Assembly: GCA_030145275.1 (NCBI GenBank)
Contig: JAQYVV010000003.1
Location: 1 to 64,000 of the forward strand
Length of the DNA: 64,000 nucleotides
Direction of reading: 5' to 3'
DNA from: Desulfurivibrionaceae bacterium
GTDB lineage: Bacteria; Desulfobacterota; Desulfobulbia; Desulfobulbales; VMSU01
Each line of letters opens with the position of its first letter. The first letter of the stretch is position 1. The position numbers and the translations under genes were made by a program. Positions 46,071 through 55,264 of the stretch are shown piece by piece. The notes beneath the pieces are model-generated. The model worked only from the letters and a program-made list of their open reading frames with translations. It was not told where the DNA came from and did no database searches.

Positions 46071-46450
46071 AACCCCAGGCACCTTTTTTGATAAGCCTGC
46101 TTTATTTTCTCCTCTAATTCTTTAAAATCAACCGGCTTCATAATAAAATCAAAGGCACCCTTTGCCTTGCTGTCAGCACCAACTGAAGCTACGCCATGCC
46201 CAGTCAACATAATGACTTCAATAGATGGATCTTTTTCTTTCACCGCCACAAGGACATCAAAACCACTCATATCCGGCATCTTCAGGTCTAGAAGCACAAC
46301 ATCAGGAAAAGGTGCCTCCTCAATAACCGCCAAGGCATCCTTACCACAGCTAACTGTCCCCGGCAGATAGCCCCTCAACTCAAGCCTTTCCGCCAGCGCA
46401 GCAGCAAACTCAACCTCATCATCGACAATTAACACTTTTATCTCAGCCAT
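46058..46450 (-). CDS. Stand-alone response regulator receiver
   Basis: A 130-residue receiver: VDDEVEF, phospho-acceptor DVVLLDLKMPDMSGFDV, LTGHGVAS and IMKPVDFKELEEK. Start at MAEIKVLI overlaps the kinase stop by 8 bases, so it is cotranslated with the kinase and is its likely partner. The C-terminal STA and stop come from repeat F. Confidence 0.92.
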   Translation of the reverse strand: MAEIKVLIVDDEVEFAAALAERLELRGYLPGTVSCGKDALAVIEEAPFPDVVLLDLKMPDMSGFDVLVAVKEKDPSIEVIMLTGHGVASVGADSKAKGAFDFIMKPVDFKELEEKIKQAYQKRCLGFSTA

Positions 46451-48176
46451 TAAAACTCCCCTCTTTGCGGGCATCATTTATCGGTAAATTAACCTTAAAA
46501 GTTGTCCCCTTGCCAACTACCGATTCAACGCTAATATTTCCACCGAGTTTCTTGGCCAGACCATAGGTTATTGAAAGCCCCAGACCTGTCCCTTCCCCAG
46601 CCCCCTTGGTGGTAAAAAAAGGATCGAATATACGTTTTTTAACCTCAGGAGAAATCCCAGGCCCTGTGTCAGTAATCCTAACCTCAATTACCTCTTCATC
46701 TCTAAGTGAGGTTAGGATCATAATATCACCGTCCTTTCCTATAGCATCAATAGCGTTATTGATAATATTAAGAAAGATCTGCTGTAGCTGCCCCCGATCA
46801 CTGAAAACCATCGGCAGATCTTCAGAAAAAGAGAGTTCAAAACGAATACGGCTAAACAAGGCCTCTTTTTCTAGAAAGCCGAGAACCTCACGGAGAAGAT
46901 CGTTAATAGAAATATGCTCAAAGGCAACATCCATTCTTCTGGCAAAGCCTAAAAGGCGGTGGGTGATCACTTTGCAGCGCTCTACCGCATTGCTTATTCC
47001 ATCAAGGGATTTTTGCAGCTTCTCTTTGTGTTTAAAATCTCCTGAAAACTCCATTAGGTCTGTCATCAGGCCAGCCTTTTGATCAATAATGGCGAGAGGA
47101 TTGTTAATCTCATGGGCTACACCGGCAGCAAGTCTACCTATGGATGCGAGTTTATTTGTATGCTCTGCCTCATTAGTGGCGATATTTCTCTTTTTATCTG
47201 ATTCCCGCAGGCGACTTGTAATAACATGAACAAGTTGGACAATGACGACCAGGGACAGAATGGTACAGCCCAAGAAAATAAGCCTCTGCCGGTGGCGAAA
47301 CGAAGACCATGTTTCACCGTACTCATAACCTTCTTTGATTATACCTAATATCCATGGACTGTTTTCAATGTGAACATACGATTTTAAATACTTTACACCT
47401 TCGTACGTCTTATATCTGGTGGTTATTGCTCCCTTTTTAGGCCGGACAAAAAAGGGATGTTTTTCAAATATTTCACCAAATATATCTGATTTGGTCTGCA
47501 AAACTCCCTGGTTATTGGTCAGAAAAATATCATGGGAAGCCTTGGTGTTGATAGTTGACACATAATTTTGCAGGGTTTCGTCGTCTATACTTACCCGTAA
47601 AACCCAGTATTCTTCCTTGCCCGGCAGTTTATTGCTCACTGCAAGAACAAAATGGGGCACCTTTCTATACCCCATGAAAACATCGCTGATAAAAAGCCGC
47701 CTGGTAAGAACTTTGCCGTACCAACCCTGCTCACTATAGTCATAGCCTTGCAGGCGGAAAGGCCCGGCGTATCTTTTTTGAATTCCATTGGGACCAATCA
47801 CGCCAAGATCGACAAAGCCGGGATATTGAATCTTTAAGAGAGCAAAGAGCTCACTGACAGCATTTTTCTCAAGAAGATCTTCATAACTGTACTCCCTGGA
47901 GACGAATTTAATCACGGATTGTAATTCGTGGATGAATGCCTCAACCGTTTTTTGAGCACCTTGGGTCTGCCAGAGAAGCTGCTCCATTTCCTCTTGTTTC
48001 AGGAGCCTTTTATACTCAGAGATATTTAAGCCTGTGGCAACAATGAGCGGGCTAAAAAAAATAATAAACATTACCCCGTAGAGCATAAGGCGAATACGCG
48101 TGTATCTTCGCCCCCTTTCACTCCACTGAAAAGGGCTGACTAAAAAATCGTTAATCTTCTGAAAAAATGGTCTCAT
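46443..48176 (-). CDS. Membrane sensor histidine kinase (dCache-HisKA-HATPase)
   Basis: A 577-residue kinase. TM1 is about 28-50, a large periplasmic Cache-type sensor spans about 55-300 (DLGVIGPNGIQKRYAGPF, GKEEYWVLRVSIDDETLQNYV), TM2 is about 304-326. HisKA: LASIGRLAAGVAHEINNPLAII. HATPase: QLQQIFLNIINNAIDAIGKDG, DTGPGISPEV, GTGLGLSITYGLAKKLGG. It overlaps the NifX-like gene upstream and the receiver downstream. It probably senses a small extracellular anion or acid for the transport genes around it. Confidence 0.92.
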   Translation of the reverse strand: MRPFFQKINDFLVSPFQWSERGRRYTRIRLMLYGVMFIIFFSPLIVATGLNISEYKRLLKQEEMEQLLWQTQGAQKTVEAFIHELQSVIKFVSREYSYEDLLEKNAVSELFALLKIQYPGFVDLGVIGPNGIQKRYAGPFRLQGYDYSEQGWYGKVLTRRLFISDVFMGYRKVPHFVLAVSNKLPGKEEYWVLRVSIDDETLQNYVSTINTKASHDIFLTNNQGVLQTKSDIFGEIFEKHPFFVRPKKGAITTRYKTYEGVKYLKSYVHIENSPWILGIIKEGYEYGETWSSFRHRQRLIFLGCTILSLVVIVQLVHVITSRLRESDKKRNIATNEAEHTNKLASIGRLAAGVAHEINNPLAIIDQKAGLMTDLMEFSGDFKHKEKLQKSLDGISNAVERCKVITHRLLGFARRMDVAFEHISINDLLREVLGFLEKEALFSRIRFELSFSEDLPMVFSDRGQLQQIFLNIINNAIDAIGKDGDIMILTSLRDEEVIEVRITDTGPGISPEVKKRIFDPFFTTKGAGEGTGLGLSITYGLAKKLGGNISVESVVGKGTTFKVNLPINDARKEGSFNG

Positions 48177-48526
48177 TTTTCCAGGACCCTCTTTTTTGCC
48201 CCAGGCAAAATGGTACCTGCCTTGAGGAAACCCGCATTGGCGGCGTTCAAGGCCTCGGAATATGGCCCTATCACCGAGTCAACAACCTGGATCTTTTTCC
48301 AGGAAAGATACTTCAAGTGACTCTCTTCAATGCCGCCACAGATAACGGTGCTAATCCCCTCCTTAATGATAAGGGCGCATAAATCTTCAGCAGAGGGGCG
48401 ATTCATCAACATTGTTCGGGGTGTTCCCAGAATTTCCTGATTCTCACAAAGTGCTATTAAGACTTCAGAGGTCAGGTCAAAGCGTGGAGCCACATTATTT
48501 TCTCGAATAGTGATAAGAATTTTCAT
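48173..48526 (-). CDS. NifX/NifB-type (dinitrogenase iron-molybdenum cofactor-binding) domain protein
   Basis: A 117-residue single-domain protein: MKILITIRENNVAPRFDLTSEVLIA, then STVICGGIEESHLKYLSWKKIQVVDSVIG. This RNase-H-like fold binds metal clusters in NifX/NafY; many anaerobes carry stand-alone copies of unknown role. No nif gene is nearby. It is the first gene of the NifX-kinase-receiver operon (ATGA overlap). Confidence 0.82.
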   Translation of the reverse strand: MKILITIRENNVAPRFDLTSEVLIALCENQEILGTPRTMLMNRPSAEDLCALIIKEGISTVICGGIEESHLKYLSWKKIQVVDSVIGPYSEALNAANAGFLKAGTILPGAKKRVLEK

Positions 48527-48594
48527 TCTATAATATTACCCTTTAATCACTTGGCATATCCGCAAGCCTGCCAACTTCTGCCAACTTCCGTCTT

Positions 48595-50019
48595 TCAATT
48601 CAAGCCATACCTGTTGAGTTTGCGCCACAGGGTTGTTCTACCCCACCCCAATGCCAAGGCTGCCCTGGAACGATTGCCCCCTGTTTTTTTCATTGCTTCG
48701 AGGATCATTTCCTTTTCAACTTCACTCCAGCCTCCCGGACTGCTTTCGACCTGGTTCGTTCTTTTTTCCATATCTCTTTTGGGTGGAAATTCTTGTCCAT
48801 CATTAACCTCAACCCTCTTTTCTTCTTGTGTCTGTACTTTTCGTCTGGGTGCTTGCTCAAATAGATATTTTGGCAGGCACTCTCTTTGGATTTTATTCTC
48901 CTGACATATATTGACTGCATACTCAACAATATTCCGCAACTCCCGGACATTGCCGGGATACCCGTATGATGTCAAAACATTAAGGGCTTTGTTGCTGTAC
49001 CCCTTTATCCCCTTATTTAGGTTGCTATTAAATTCTCGAAAAAAATGATCAAGAAGAAGGCGAATATCCCCATCTCGTTCACGTAGCGACGGCAGGTGCA
49101 GACGCAAGACATTTAGACGGTAGAAAAGATCTTCCCTAAATTGCCCCATCTTAACGAGTTCTCTGAGGGAATGGTGAGTTGCGGCGATAATGCGGACATC
49201 AACCTTCACCTTCTTAACCCCGCCAACTGGAAAAAATTCTTTATCATCCAGCACCGAAAGGAGTTTAACCTGAAGAGTCAGGGGCAAATCGCCTATCTCA
49301 GTTAGGAAAATTGTCCCATCTTGGGCCAAGCGGAACAAACCTGGTTTATCTTTTACCGCCCCGGTAAAAGCGCCCCGAGCATGGCCAAACAGTTCAGATT
49401 CAAGCAGGGCCTCGGGCAGAGCGCCGCAATTGACTTTGATAAAGGGGTGTCGCGATCTTTTTGAGGTATTATGAATGGCCTCGGCAATCATATCTTTGCC
49501 GGTGCCTGTTTCTCCAGTAATAAGCACCGAGGCATCAGTATGGGCCAGCACCGGCATAAGTTCAAATATTTCCTGCATTTTGGGACTATGACCCAAAATT
49601 TTTTCCACATTATCATTGCTATGACGTTTTTTATCAAGAGACTGCAGGCCGGAGAGGTCTTCAAGAAAGACCAAAAGCCCGGCGGCATTGCCGGAATCGT
49701 CCACAAGTGAAGAGACGGTGAAATAGACAGGTATTTTCTTATGGTGCTGGGTAATAATATTGCCGGCAACAGAGAGACACTCTTCAGATTCAAGCACCTC
49801 ACGGAATTGCCTGCCATGATTGTCGATATTACTGCGGAGTATGAAATCTGCGTACACACCACGGGCATCGGCATTTGCAAATCCGGTGAGCACCTCAAGA
49901 AAACTGTTCATTTCCACCACACACAGATTCTTGTCTAATATGGCAATGCCGTGCGGGACGCCATTTAAAATATCTGTCACCGCTATTTTTTTAAGGGGGT
50001 GCATGCTTGCAGATTTCAT
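48595..50019 (-). CDS. Sigma-54-dependent transcriptional activator (PAS-AAA-Fis)
   Basis: A 474-residue regulator. An N-terminal PAS (GIAILDKNLCVVEMNSFLEVLTGF), the AAA+ domain with GETGTGKDM, GAFTGAVKD (GAFTGA loop for sigma-54) and GTIFLTEIGDLP (Thr replaces Asp in the Walker B position FLDE), then GYPGNVRELRNIVEY, a linker, and a Fis HTH (GGNRSRAALALGWGRTTLWRKLNRYGL). Complete, unlike the copy at 1408. It likely drives the surrounding transport genes. Confidence 0.9.
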   Translation of the reverse strand: MKSASMHPLKKIAVTDILNGVPHGIAILDKNLCVVEMNSFLEVLTGFANADARGVYADFILRSNIDNHGRQFREVLESEECLSVAGNIITQHHKKIPVYFTVSSLVDDSGNAAGLLVFLEDLSGLQSLDKKRHSNDNVEKILGHSPKMQEIFELMPVLAHTDASVLITGETGTGKDMIAEAIHNTSKRSRHPFIKVNCGALPEALLESELFGHARGAFTGAVKDKPGLFRLAQDGTIFLTEIGDLPLTLQVKLLSVLDDKEFFPVGGVKKVKVDVRIIAATHHSLRELVKMGQFREDLFYRLNVLRLHLPSLRERDGDIRLLLDHFFREFNSNLNKGIKGYSNKALNVLTSYGYPGNVRELRNIVEYAVNICQENKIQRECLPKYLFEQAPRRKVQTQEEKRVEVNDGQEFPPKRDMEKRTNQVESSPGGWSEVEKEMILEAMKKTGGNRSRAALALGWGRTTLWRKLNRYGLN

Positions 50020-50118
50020 GGATAACCTATTCTCTCAACCGATAGACACGTTTTGCAATTATTCTTCATTGTGTACGTTTTATAATGTTCTATATCGTTT
50101 CAAACAAAGTATTTTTGC

Positions 50119-50261
50119 TACAACACTCCAGCTGCGCCCGATCAGGCTGACTCACGTAGAACTACTACGCTTCGCCAACCTGATCGAACACATCTGAAGC
50201 GTTGTCAAACATTTACATTCTGTTGGTTATCGCTGTTTTCCAGTGTTAGCCAAATATTTAC
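50119..50261 (+). repeat. Palindromic repeat, family B, copy 4
   Basis: Matches 32131-32290 (CAACACTCCAGC, GATCAGGCTGACTCACGTAG, AACCTGATCGAACACATCTG, CAAACATTTACATT) and ends CAAATATTTAC. Its left GTAAATATTCG end has decayed. Confidence 0.85.
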
Positions 50262-50363
50262 TCCAAATTTTCTATATTTCTAAACTGGGAATCCAAGAAA
50301 CCTTTGCTGTCACTTCTTAGCGATTTTGAATCGGGTTGAGCTAACTGCATACCCAGTATTTCT

Positions 50364-50411
50364 AAAAAGCAAGAGACCAGACCGTTTTTAGGGCGTCTGG
50401 TCTCTTGTTTC
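50364..50411 (-). terminator. Terminator of nhaD
   Basis: GCAAGAGACCAGAC pairs with GTCTGGTCTCTTG around CGTTTTTAGGGC; T-rich after it on the minus strand. 55 bases after the nhaD stop. Confidence 0.88.
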
Positions 50412-50465
50412 ACAGGACTGAATCTTGGGTAGATCATCCTGCTCATATCTTACCTTCACAAATCC

Positions 50466-51914
50466 TTACAAGGGAACACCATCAAAAAACTTGGCATTGA
50501 CCAGAAAATGCACGTAAATACTAGCGACATAGCCTAAAGCAATAACAGGCATCCATTTAAGATGGCCAAAGAATGTGTACATACCGCGAGCCTGACCCAT
50601 GAGAGCCACACCAGCAGCTGAACCGATGGAGAGCATGCTGCCGCCAACTCCGGCAGTCAGAGTGGCAAGCAGCCATTGTCCCGTTGACATGTCAGGTTTC
50701 ATGGTGAGGACTGCAAACATCACCGGAATATTATCAACAATGGCGGAAAGAATACCCACCATAACATTTGCTGGTGTCGCTCCCCAGCCGGTATACATGA
50801 GTTCAGAGACCATGCCCAGATAGCCGATAAAACCAAGACCGCCAACACAGAGGATAACGCCGTAGAAAAAGAACAAGGTATCCCACTCGGCCCTGGCGAT
50901 ATTTCTGAAGATATCAAAGGCTACGATGTCACCGAGTTGCTCATCCTCCTCTCCTCGCCTTCTCCTGAAAGCCTCTCCAGCCGTTTTATGGGTCTTTTTC
51001 AGAAAAAAGCCATAAAGTTTCAAATAGGCAAGACCTGTCATCATACCCATCATCGGAGGAAGATGCAGAAAATTGTGAAAGCTGACAGCGGTAGCAATGG
51101 TGAGCAGGAAGAGGACCATGACAACAACAGCACCCCGCTTCATATGCACATTGATCTCACAAGCGGCCGGTTTGAGATTGGGCACCGCAAAGCTCATAAT
51201 AACAGCAGGCACCAGCCAGTTAACCGCAGAAGGGATAAAGAGATTAAAAAAGGTCTGGAAAGGAAGAATGCCTTTCTGCCACACCATCAGGGTAGTAATG
51301 TCGCCAAAGGGGCTAAAAGCACCACCAGCATTTGCCGCCACCACGATATTTATACAGGCCAGGCCGACAAATTTAACATTGTCCTTACCAATGGCCATAA
51401 CCACGGCACACATAAGCAGGGCGGTGGTCAGGTTGTCTGCTATCGGTGAAATAAAGAAAGAAAGAACACCGGTGATCCAGAAAAGTTTGCGAAAAGAGAA
51501 ACCGGCGCAGACCAGCTTGACCCTCAGGGCCTCAAAGACCTGCCTCTCCTCCATGGCATTGATATAGGTCATGGCCACCAGCAGGAAGAGAAAGAGCTCG
51601 GCATATTCAAGGATATTATGGCGTACCGCCACCTCTGCTGCATGGGTAAAACCGTGACTGGCGTAGACCCAGGCGATAATCCCCCAGATAAGACCGGCAG
51701 CCAGTAGAACGGGCTTGGATTTCCGTAAATGGGTAAATTCCTCGGCCATAACAAAACCGTAGGCTACCACGAAAATTAAGATTGAGGCATAGCCCACCCA
51801 GTTGGCAGTGAGGTCAATATGCTCCCCTCCACCCATAGCGGCGGCCCATGCCATGCCCGGCATGGCAATGAGCGCGGCAACAAGCAAAAATAATCTCTGT
51901 GAAAAAATAGACAC
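50466..51914 (-). CDS. nhaD: NhaD-type Na+/H+ antiporter
   Basis: A 482-residue inner-membrane protein with about 12 helices. After a signal-like first helix (LFLLVAALIAMPGMAWA) come VAMTYINAMEERQVFEALR, FFISPIADNLTTALLMCAVV, GAFSPFGDITTLMVW and SAIVDNIPVMFAVLTM, the ion-site and reentrant motifs of NhaD. It exchanges Na+ for protons. AAGGAGGAG precedes the start. It lies downstream of the DASS transporter on the same strand but with a repeat and terminator between. Confidence 0.92.
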   Translation of the reverse strand: MSIFSQRLFLLVAALIAMPGMAWAAAMGGGEHIDLTANWVGYASILIFVVAYGFVMAEEFTHLRKSKPVLLAAGLIWGIIAWVYASHGFTHAAEVAVRHNILEYAELFLFLLVAMTYINAMEERQVFEALRVKLVCAGFSFRKLFWITGVLSFFISPIADNLTTALLMCAVVMAIGKDNVKFVGLACINIVVAANAGGAFSPFGDITTLMVWQKGILPFQTFFNLFIPSAVNWLVPAVIMSFAVPNLKPAACEINVHMKRGAVVVMVLFLLTIATAVSFHNFLHLPPMMGMMTGLAYLKLYGFFLKKTHKTAGEAFRRRRGEEDEQLGDIVAFDIFRNIARAEWDTLFFFYGVILCVGGLGFIGYLGMVSELMYTGWGATPANVMVGILSAIVDNIPVMFAVLTMKPDMSTGQWLLATLTAGVGGSMLSIGSAAGVALMGQARGMYTFFGHLKWMPVIALGYVASIYVHFLVNAKFFDGVPL

Positions 51915-52035
51915 TGTCTTCTCCTCCTTAAAATATATTGGCGAAATGTTGTCCCAGTTCCGCTAGCTTGGAACCGGGAGGTAAAATAGTTTCAAAAAGT
52001 CTAAGGGCTGAAGACTGAAAAACAAAAAATAAATT

Positions 52036-52203
52036 GTAACTATTCAGCTGCACTCCATCTTCGCCCATTTAGCTCTTCTCGAATAGCACAAGTATGCTTC
52101 GAAGCCCTAAATGAACGAGGTAAGCGTAGACTCCGATATGAAGCACACCTGAACAGTTACAACCTGGCGTTAAGGGTAATTTCCAGCCTAAGCTGAATAA
52201 TTA
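52036..52203 (+). repeat. Palindromic repeat, family A, copy 4
   Basis: GTAACTATTCAGCTGCACTC to GCTGAATAATTA, with the module (inverted) AGGTAAGCGTAGACTCCG at 52118-52135. It lies between nhaD and the DASS gene. Confidence 0.92.
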
Positions 52204-52341
52204 AAATAAATTCAGTATTCAGCCCTTAGACTTCCTGGTATATCAACATATTAATATACCTTATTCAATGAAAAGCTCACGGTAAAACGGTTGCCGAAGT
52301 GCAGTGATTGTGTTTACCTTCCGTAAGATCTGCTCACAAAT

Positions 52342-52371
52342 ACCCCGGTCGGAGATTTGTCCGACCGGGGT
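52342..52371 (-). terminator. Terminator of the DASS transporter gene
   Basis: ACCCCGGTCGGA pairs perfectly with TCCGACCGGGGT around GATTTG. Weak T-tract on the minus strand. 16 bases after the stop. Confidence 0.75.
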
Positions 52372-52386
52372 TCGCACAACATTCAA

Positions 52387-53877
52387 TTACATCGTAGGCG
52401 GCACATAAATCTGCATACCCATCAGCGGCCAGATAACGGCAACCGCAAACCAGGTAACAGCCATGAGTATAACACTCGCCGGAACCCCCCACATGAAGAA
52501 TTCACCGGTGGTGAATTGTTTGGAGTTGTAGGCAATGGCGTTTGGTGCAGCACCAACCAGAAGCAGAAAAGGCATACCAGCCACAACTAGGGCAGAGAAA
52601 AGGATAACCTCTCCGGCAACTCCAAGGTAGGGAGCGATGACCAGGGCCACAGGAAGCGAAATGGCAATGGCAGCAACGTTCATAATGAAGTTGGTCATCA
52701 TCATGACAAAGAAGGCCATGCCGAGGATAAAGACAATTGGGGGAGCGCTTTGAAAAAGAACCAGCCAATTTACAGCCAACCATTTAGCAGCTCCGGTCTC
52801 CCAAAGACAGAAACCGATGGACATGGCGCCGGCAAAAAGTAGAATAATATTCCATGGTATTTCCTCAAGATCATCAATGTCGAGAATATTGAGAAGGAAG
52901 AAAGCGATGGTGGAACAGAGCATAATTCCTGTTTTGTTCAGGCCTGCAAGGGCGGGAATAAAGTTCTTCAATGCAATGATCAAAACTGTTCCGATTACAA
53001 CAACAGCAGTCAAGATCTCTTTTCTGCTCCAGCTGCCAAGTTCAGTATACATCCGACTTGCTTTTTCTTTGAGACCCGGGATCCTAGCCCTTTCAGGCTT
53101 CATGACAACCATGAAAAATCCCCAAAGCAAAAAGGTCATAAGCCAGCCAATCGGAAACATATACATGGTGAGCTCAAAAAAGCTGATATCAACATTCATG
53201 ATATCTTTGTAGAAACCAAGTGCTATAGCGCCACGGGCGGCGCCAAGCAGGGTTACAATACTTCCTGCTCCTGCCACAAAGGCCATACCAATGAAAAGTC
53301 CCTTGCCGAATTTAGTCGGACTATCGTCATCAGAATAGAGGGCATGAATGGCCATGAGCAGTGGAAACATAGTGGCTGCAACCGCTGTATGGGCCATAAC
53401 ATGGGTCAGAGCCGCGGTCATGACAAAAACACCGAGATAGATCATACTTGTCTTTTCACCGACAATGGAGAGCATTTTGTAGGCAATACGCTTAGTCAAG
53501 CCTGTCTTGGTAAAGACCATACCAATAACAATGGAACCAAAGATAAAAAGAACTGATGGATCCATAAAGTCCTTGAAAGCCACCTTGGGATCGCGAATCA
53601 TAAAAAGAGCCTGCAGGACACCGATAGTAAGACTGGTAACCCCGATTGGCACAACCTCAAAGACCCACCAGGTTGCTGCTAATAAGAATACAGCCAAAGC
53701 CCCTTTGGCCTGTTGGCTCAAGACAAAATGTTCCCCCATGGGATCAACGGCATCTGGCCAGGGTGGACAATAATAGACAAAGGCAAACAGACCAATGCCT
53801 GTAAACATAAATATAAGCCGTTTCCAATCAAACGGCTTTGTATCGTCAGCTAAAGCTACAGTTGTTGAATTACTCAT
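52387..53877 (-). CDS. SLC13/DASS-family sodium-coupled anion transporter
   Basis: A 496-residue inner-membrane protein with about 12 helices. Family features: LAATWWVFEVVPIGVTSLTIGVLQ, DPSVLFIFGSIVIGMVFTKTG, ALTHVMAHTAVAATMFPLL (SNT-like site), MTNFIMNVAAIAISLPVAL and GAAPNAIAYNSKQF near the end. Substrates of the family are sulfate, dicarboxylates or phosphate; in this sulfur-using organism sulfate is a fair guess only. It forms a unit with the CBS gene upstream (39 bases). Confidence 0.9.
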   Translation of the reverse strand: MSNSTTVALADDTKPFDWKRLIFMFTGIGLFAFVYYCPPWPDAVDPMGEHFVLSQQAKGALAVFLLAATWWVFEVVPIGVTSLTIGVLQALFMIRDPKVAFKDFMDPSVLFIFGSIVIGMVFTKTGLTKRIAYKMLSIVGEKTSMIYLGVFVMTAALTHVMAHTAVAATMFPLLMAIHALYSDDDSPTKFGKGLFIGMAFVAGAGSIVTLLGAARGAIALGFYKDIMNVDISFFELTMYMFPIGWLMTFLLWGFFMVVMKPERARIPGLKEKASRMYTELGSWSRKEILTAVVVIGTVLIIALKNFIPALAGLNKTGIMLCSTIAFFLLNILDIDDLEEIPWNIILLFAGAMSIGFCLWETGAAKWLAVNWLVLFQSAPPIVFILGMAFFVMMMTNFIMNVAAIAISLPVALVIAPYLGVAGEVILFSALVVAGMPFLLLVGAAPNAIAYNSKQFTTGEFFMWGVPASVILMAVTWFAVAVIWPLMGMQIYVPPTM

Positions 53878-53916
53878 GATTTTTTCCTTTTTTCCTCTCT
53901 TGTTGTTCCAAAGAAA

Positions 53917-54432
53917 TTACAGTTTGCATACACCGCAGATTGCCGTAAATATCTCTTCCAGACGAATAACTCCAACAATGGCCCCATTTTCCCGAACCGG
54001 CAAAACGACCTCGTCGCTATGCAGCATTATCGACAATGCCTTCAGCAGAGAATCTTCTCCCTTGACCAAGTTTTTGGTTTTCGTCATAAAGTCACTGACA
54101 GGGGTGTCTTTTTTCTCGGAACATTTGTGAAAAAAAGAGTCTTCCCATAAGATAGCCAGATTCGGATACTCTCCGTCCTTGCCTTCGTGTCCTGGCACAT
54201 CCACCAAACGCTTATCAAAGGCCTGAAGGATAGCTTGCAGATTTAGACGTCCGACAAGCTCGTTTTTTTCATTGACAACCAGCATTCCGCCATACCTAAG
54301 GCCATTTTTCTCGCCACAGGTGAAAGACAACAAGGTTTGTACAGCGTCGCTTAATGTTTCAGTATCCTTTATATGTGGATATTCATCTATTGAGACTATA
54401 AAATCTCTTACGACCGGGTTTTCTGCAGCCAC
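53917..54432 (-). CDS. CBS-domain protein
   Basis: A 171-residue protein of two CBS motifs: VSIDEYPHIKDTETLSDAVQTLL...GGMLVVNEKNELVGRLNLQAILQAF and VSDFMTKTKNLVKGEDSLLKALSIMLHSDEVVLPVRENGAIVGVIRLEEIF, separated by a short acidic insert. Start is GTG with GAGGAGAA upstream. Probably regulates the DASS transporter by adenosine-nucleotide binding. Confidence 0.88.
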   Translation of the reverse strand: MAAENPVVRDFIVSIDEYPHIKDTETLSDAVQTLLSFTCGEKNGLRYGGMLVVNEKNELVGRLNLQAILQAFDKRLVDVPGHEGKDGEYPNLAILWEDSFFHKCSEKKDTPVSDFMTKTKNLVKGEDSLLKALSIMLHSDEVVLPVRENGAIVGVIRLEEIFTAICGVCKL

Positions 54433-54600
54433 AAGTTTTCTCCTCTTTTATTGTTAAAGTTAAAATTAAATATTAAGTCGACAGGTCCACTGCATGACCG
54501 AAATACAGTTTTCCTGATCCCAGATTTTTTATAAAAACCTGGTCGGAAAAACTTGGCCTGGGCATATATTTCTCTGCCAATTATAAATTAGTGGGGGGGG

Positions 54601-55041
54601 TTACCAGCTTTTGGTTTTCAAAATTGCTTTCATCTCATCTTGAGATTTCTTTTCCATAACCAGCATTCTTTTATGTTTGGCCTCACCGATTTTCTCAAGA
54701 AGGACGTTTAGATCCACCGGTTTTTCCAGGAAATCTTCGGCACCAAGTTTCATTGCCTCAATGCCGGTTTTAACGGTGGCCTGGCCTGTCAAAATAATGA
54801 TTTCTAGATCTGGCCGTTTTTCCTTGATCCGTTTCATCGTTTCAATGCCATTGATGCCGGGCATGGCCAAATCCACCACGATAGCATCAAAATTCTTGTC
54901 TTCAACCTGGGATACCGCATCTTCACCACTTGTCACCGAGTTGACATGCAGGCCTCTGGTTTCAAGGCGCTCAGAAAGCACTTCTAAGAACTGCTCCTCA
55001 TCGTCAACCAACAACACATTGGCTTCTAGTTTATCTGCCAT
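54601..55041 (-). CDS. Stand-alone response regulator receiver
   Basis: A 146-residue receiver, start at MADKLEANVLLV with TAAGGAG upstream. VDDEEQ, VVDLAMPGINGIET, LTGQATVK, FLEKPVDL. It is near-identical in plan to the receiver at 44308, and each is next to a CBS gene, so the two probably arose by duplication of a receiver-CBS block. Confidence 0.93.
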   Translation of the reverse strand: MADKLEANVLLVDDEEQFLEVLSERLETRGLHVNSVTSGEDAVSQVEDKNFDAIVVDLAMPGINGIETMKRIKEKRPDLEIIILTGQATVKTGIEAMKLGAEDFLEKPVDLNVLLEKIGEAKHKRMLVMEKKSQDEMKAILKTKSW

Positions 55042-55113
55042 TTTTTTTCTCCTTAGGTTTAAGGTTTCTCTATTTTTCAAAATGGATATACAAAATACTT
55101 TTGTATTATAATT

Positions 55114-55227
55114 GTAATTATTCATCGTAGGCCGGGAATTACCCTTAACTCCGGCCTGTAACTGTTCAGGTAAGCGAGTATGCGAGACTCCGAAATGGGC
55201 GAAGATGGAGTGCAGCTGAATAGTTAC
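55114..55227 (-). repeat. Palindromic repeat, family A, copy 5 (shortened)
   Basis: GTAATTATTCATCG to GCAGCTGAATAGTTAC; the middle of the normal unit (the GCTTCGAAGC loop arm) is deleted and replaced by a rearranged module AGGTAAGCGAGTATGCGAGA. 114 bases. Confidence 0.88.
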
Positions 55228-55264
55228 TTATAATTTAGATTGTCTGGACTGCAGGCTTCCCGTC

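Noticed and set aside
54433-54600. Sigma-54 promoter upstream of the CBS gene (TTGGCAG...ATGCC)
   Set aside because: The GG-GC spacing is too long (13 bases instead of 10).
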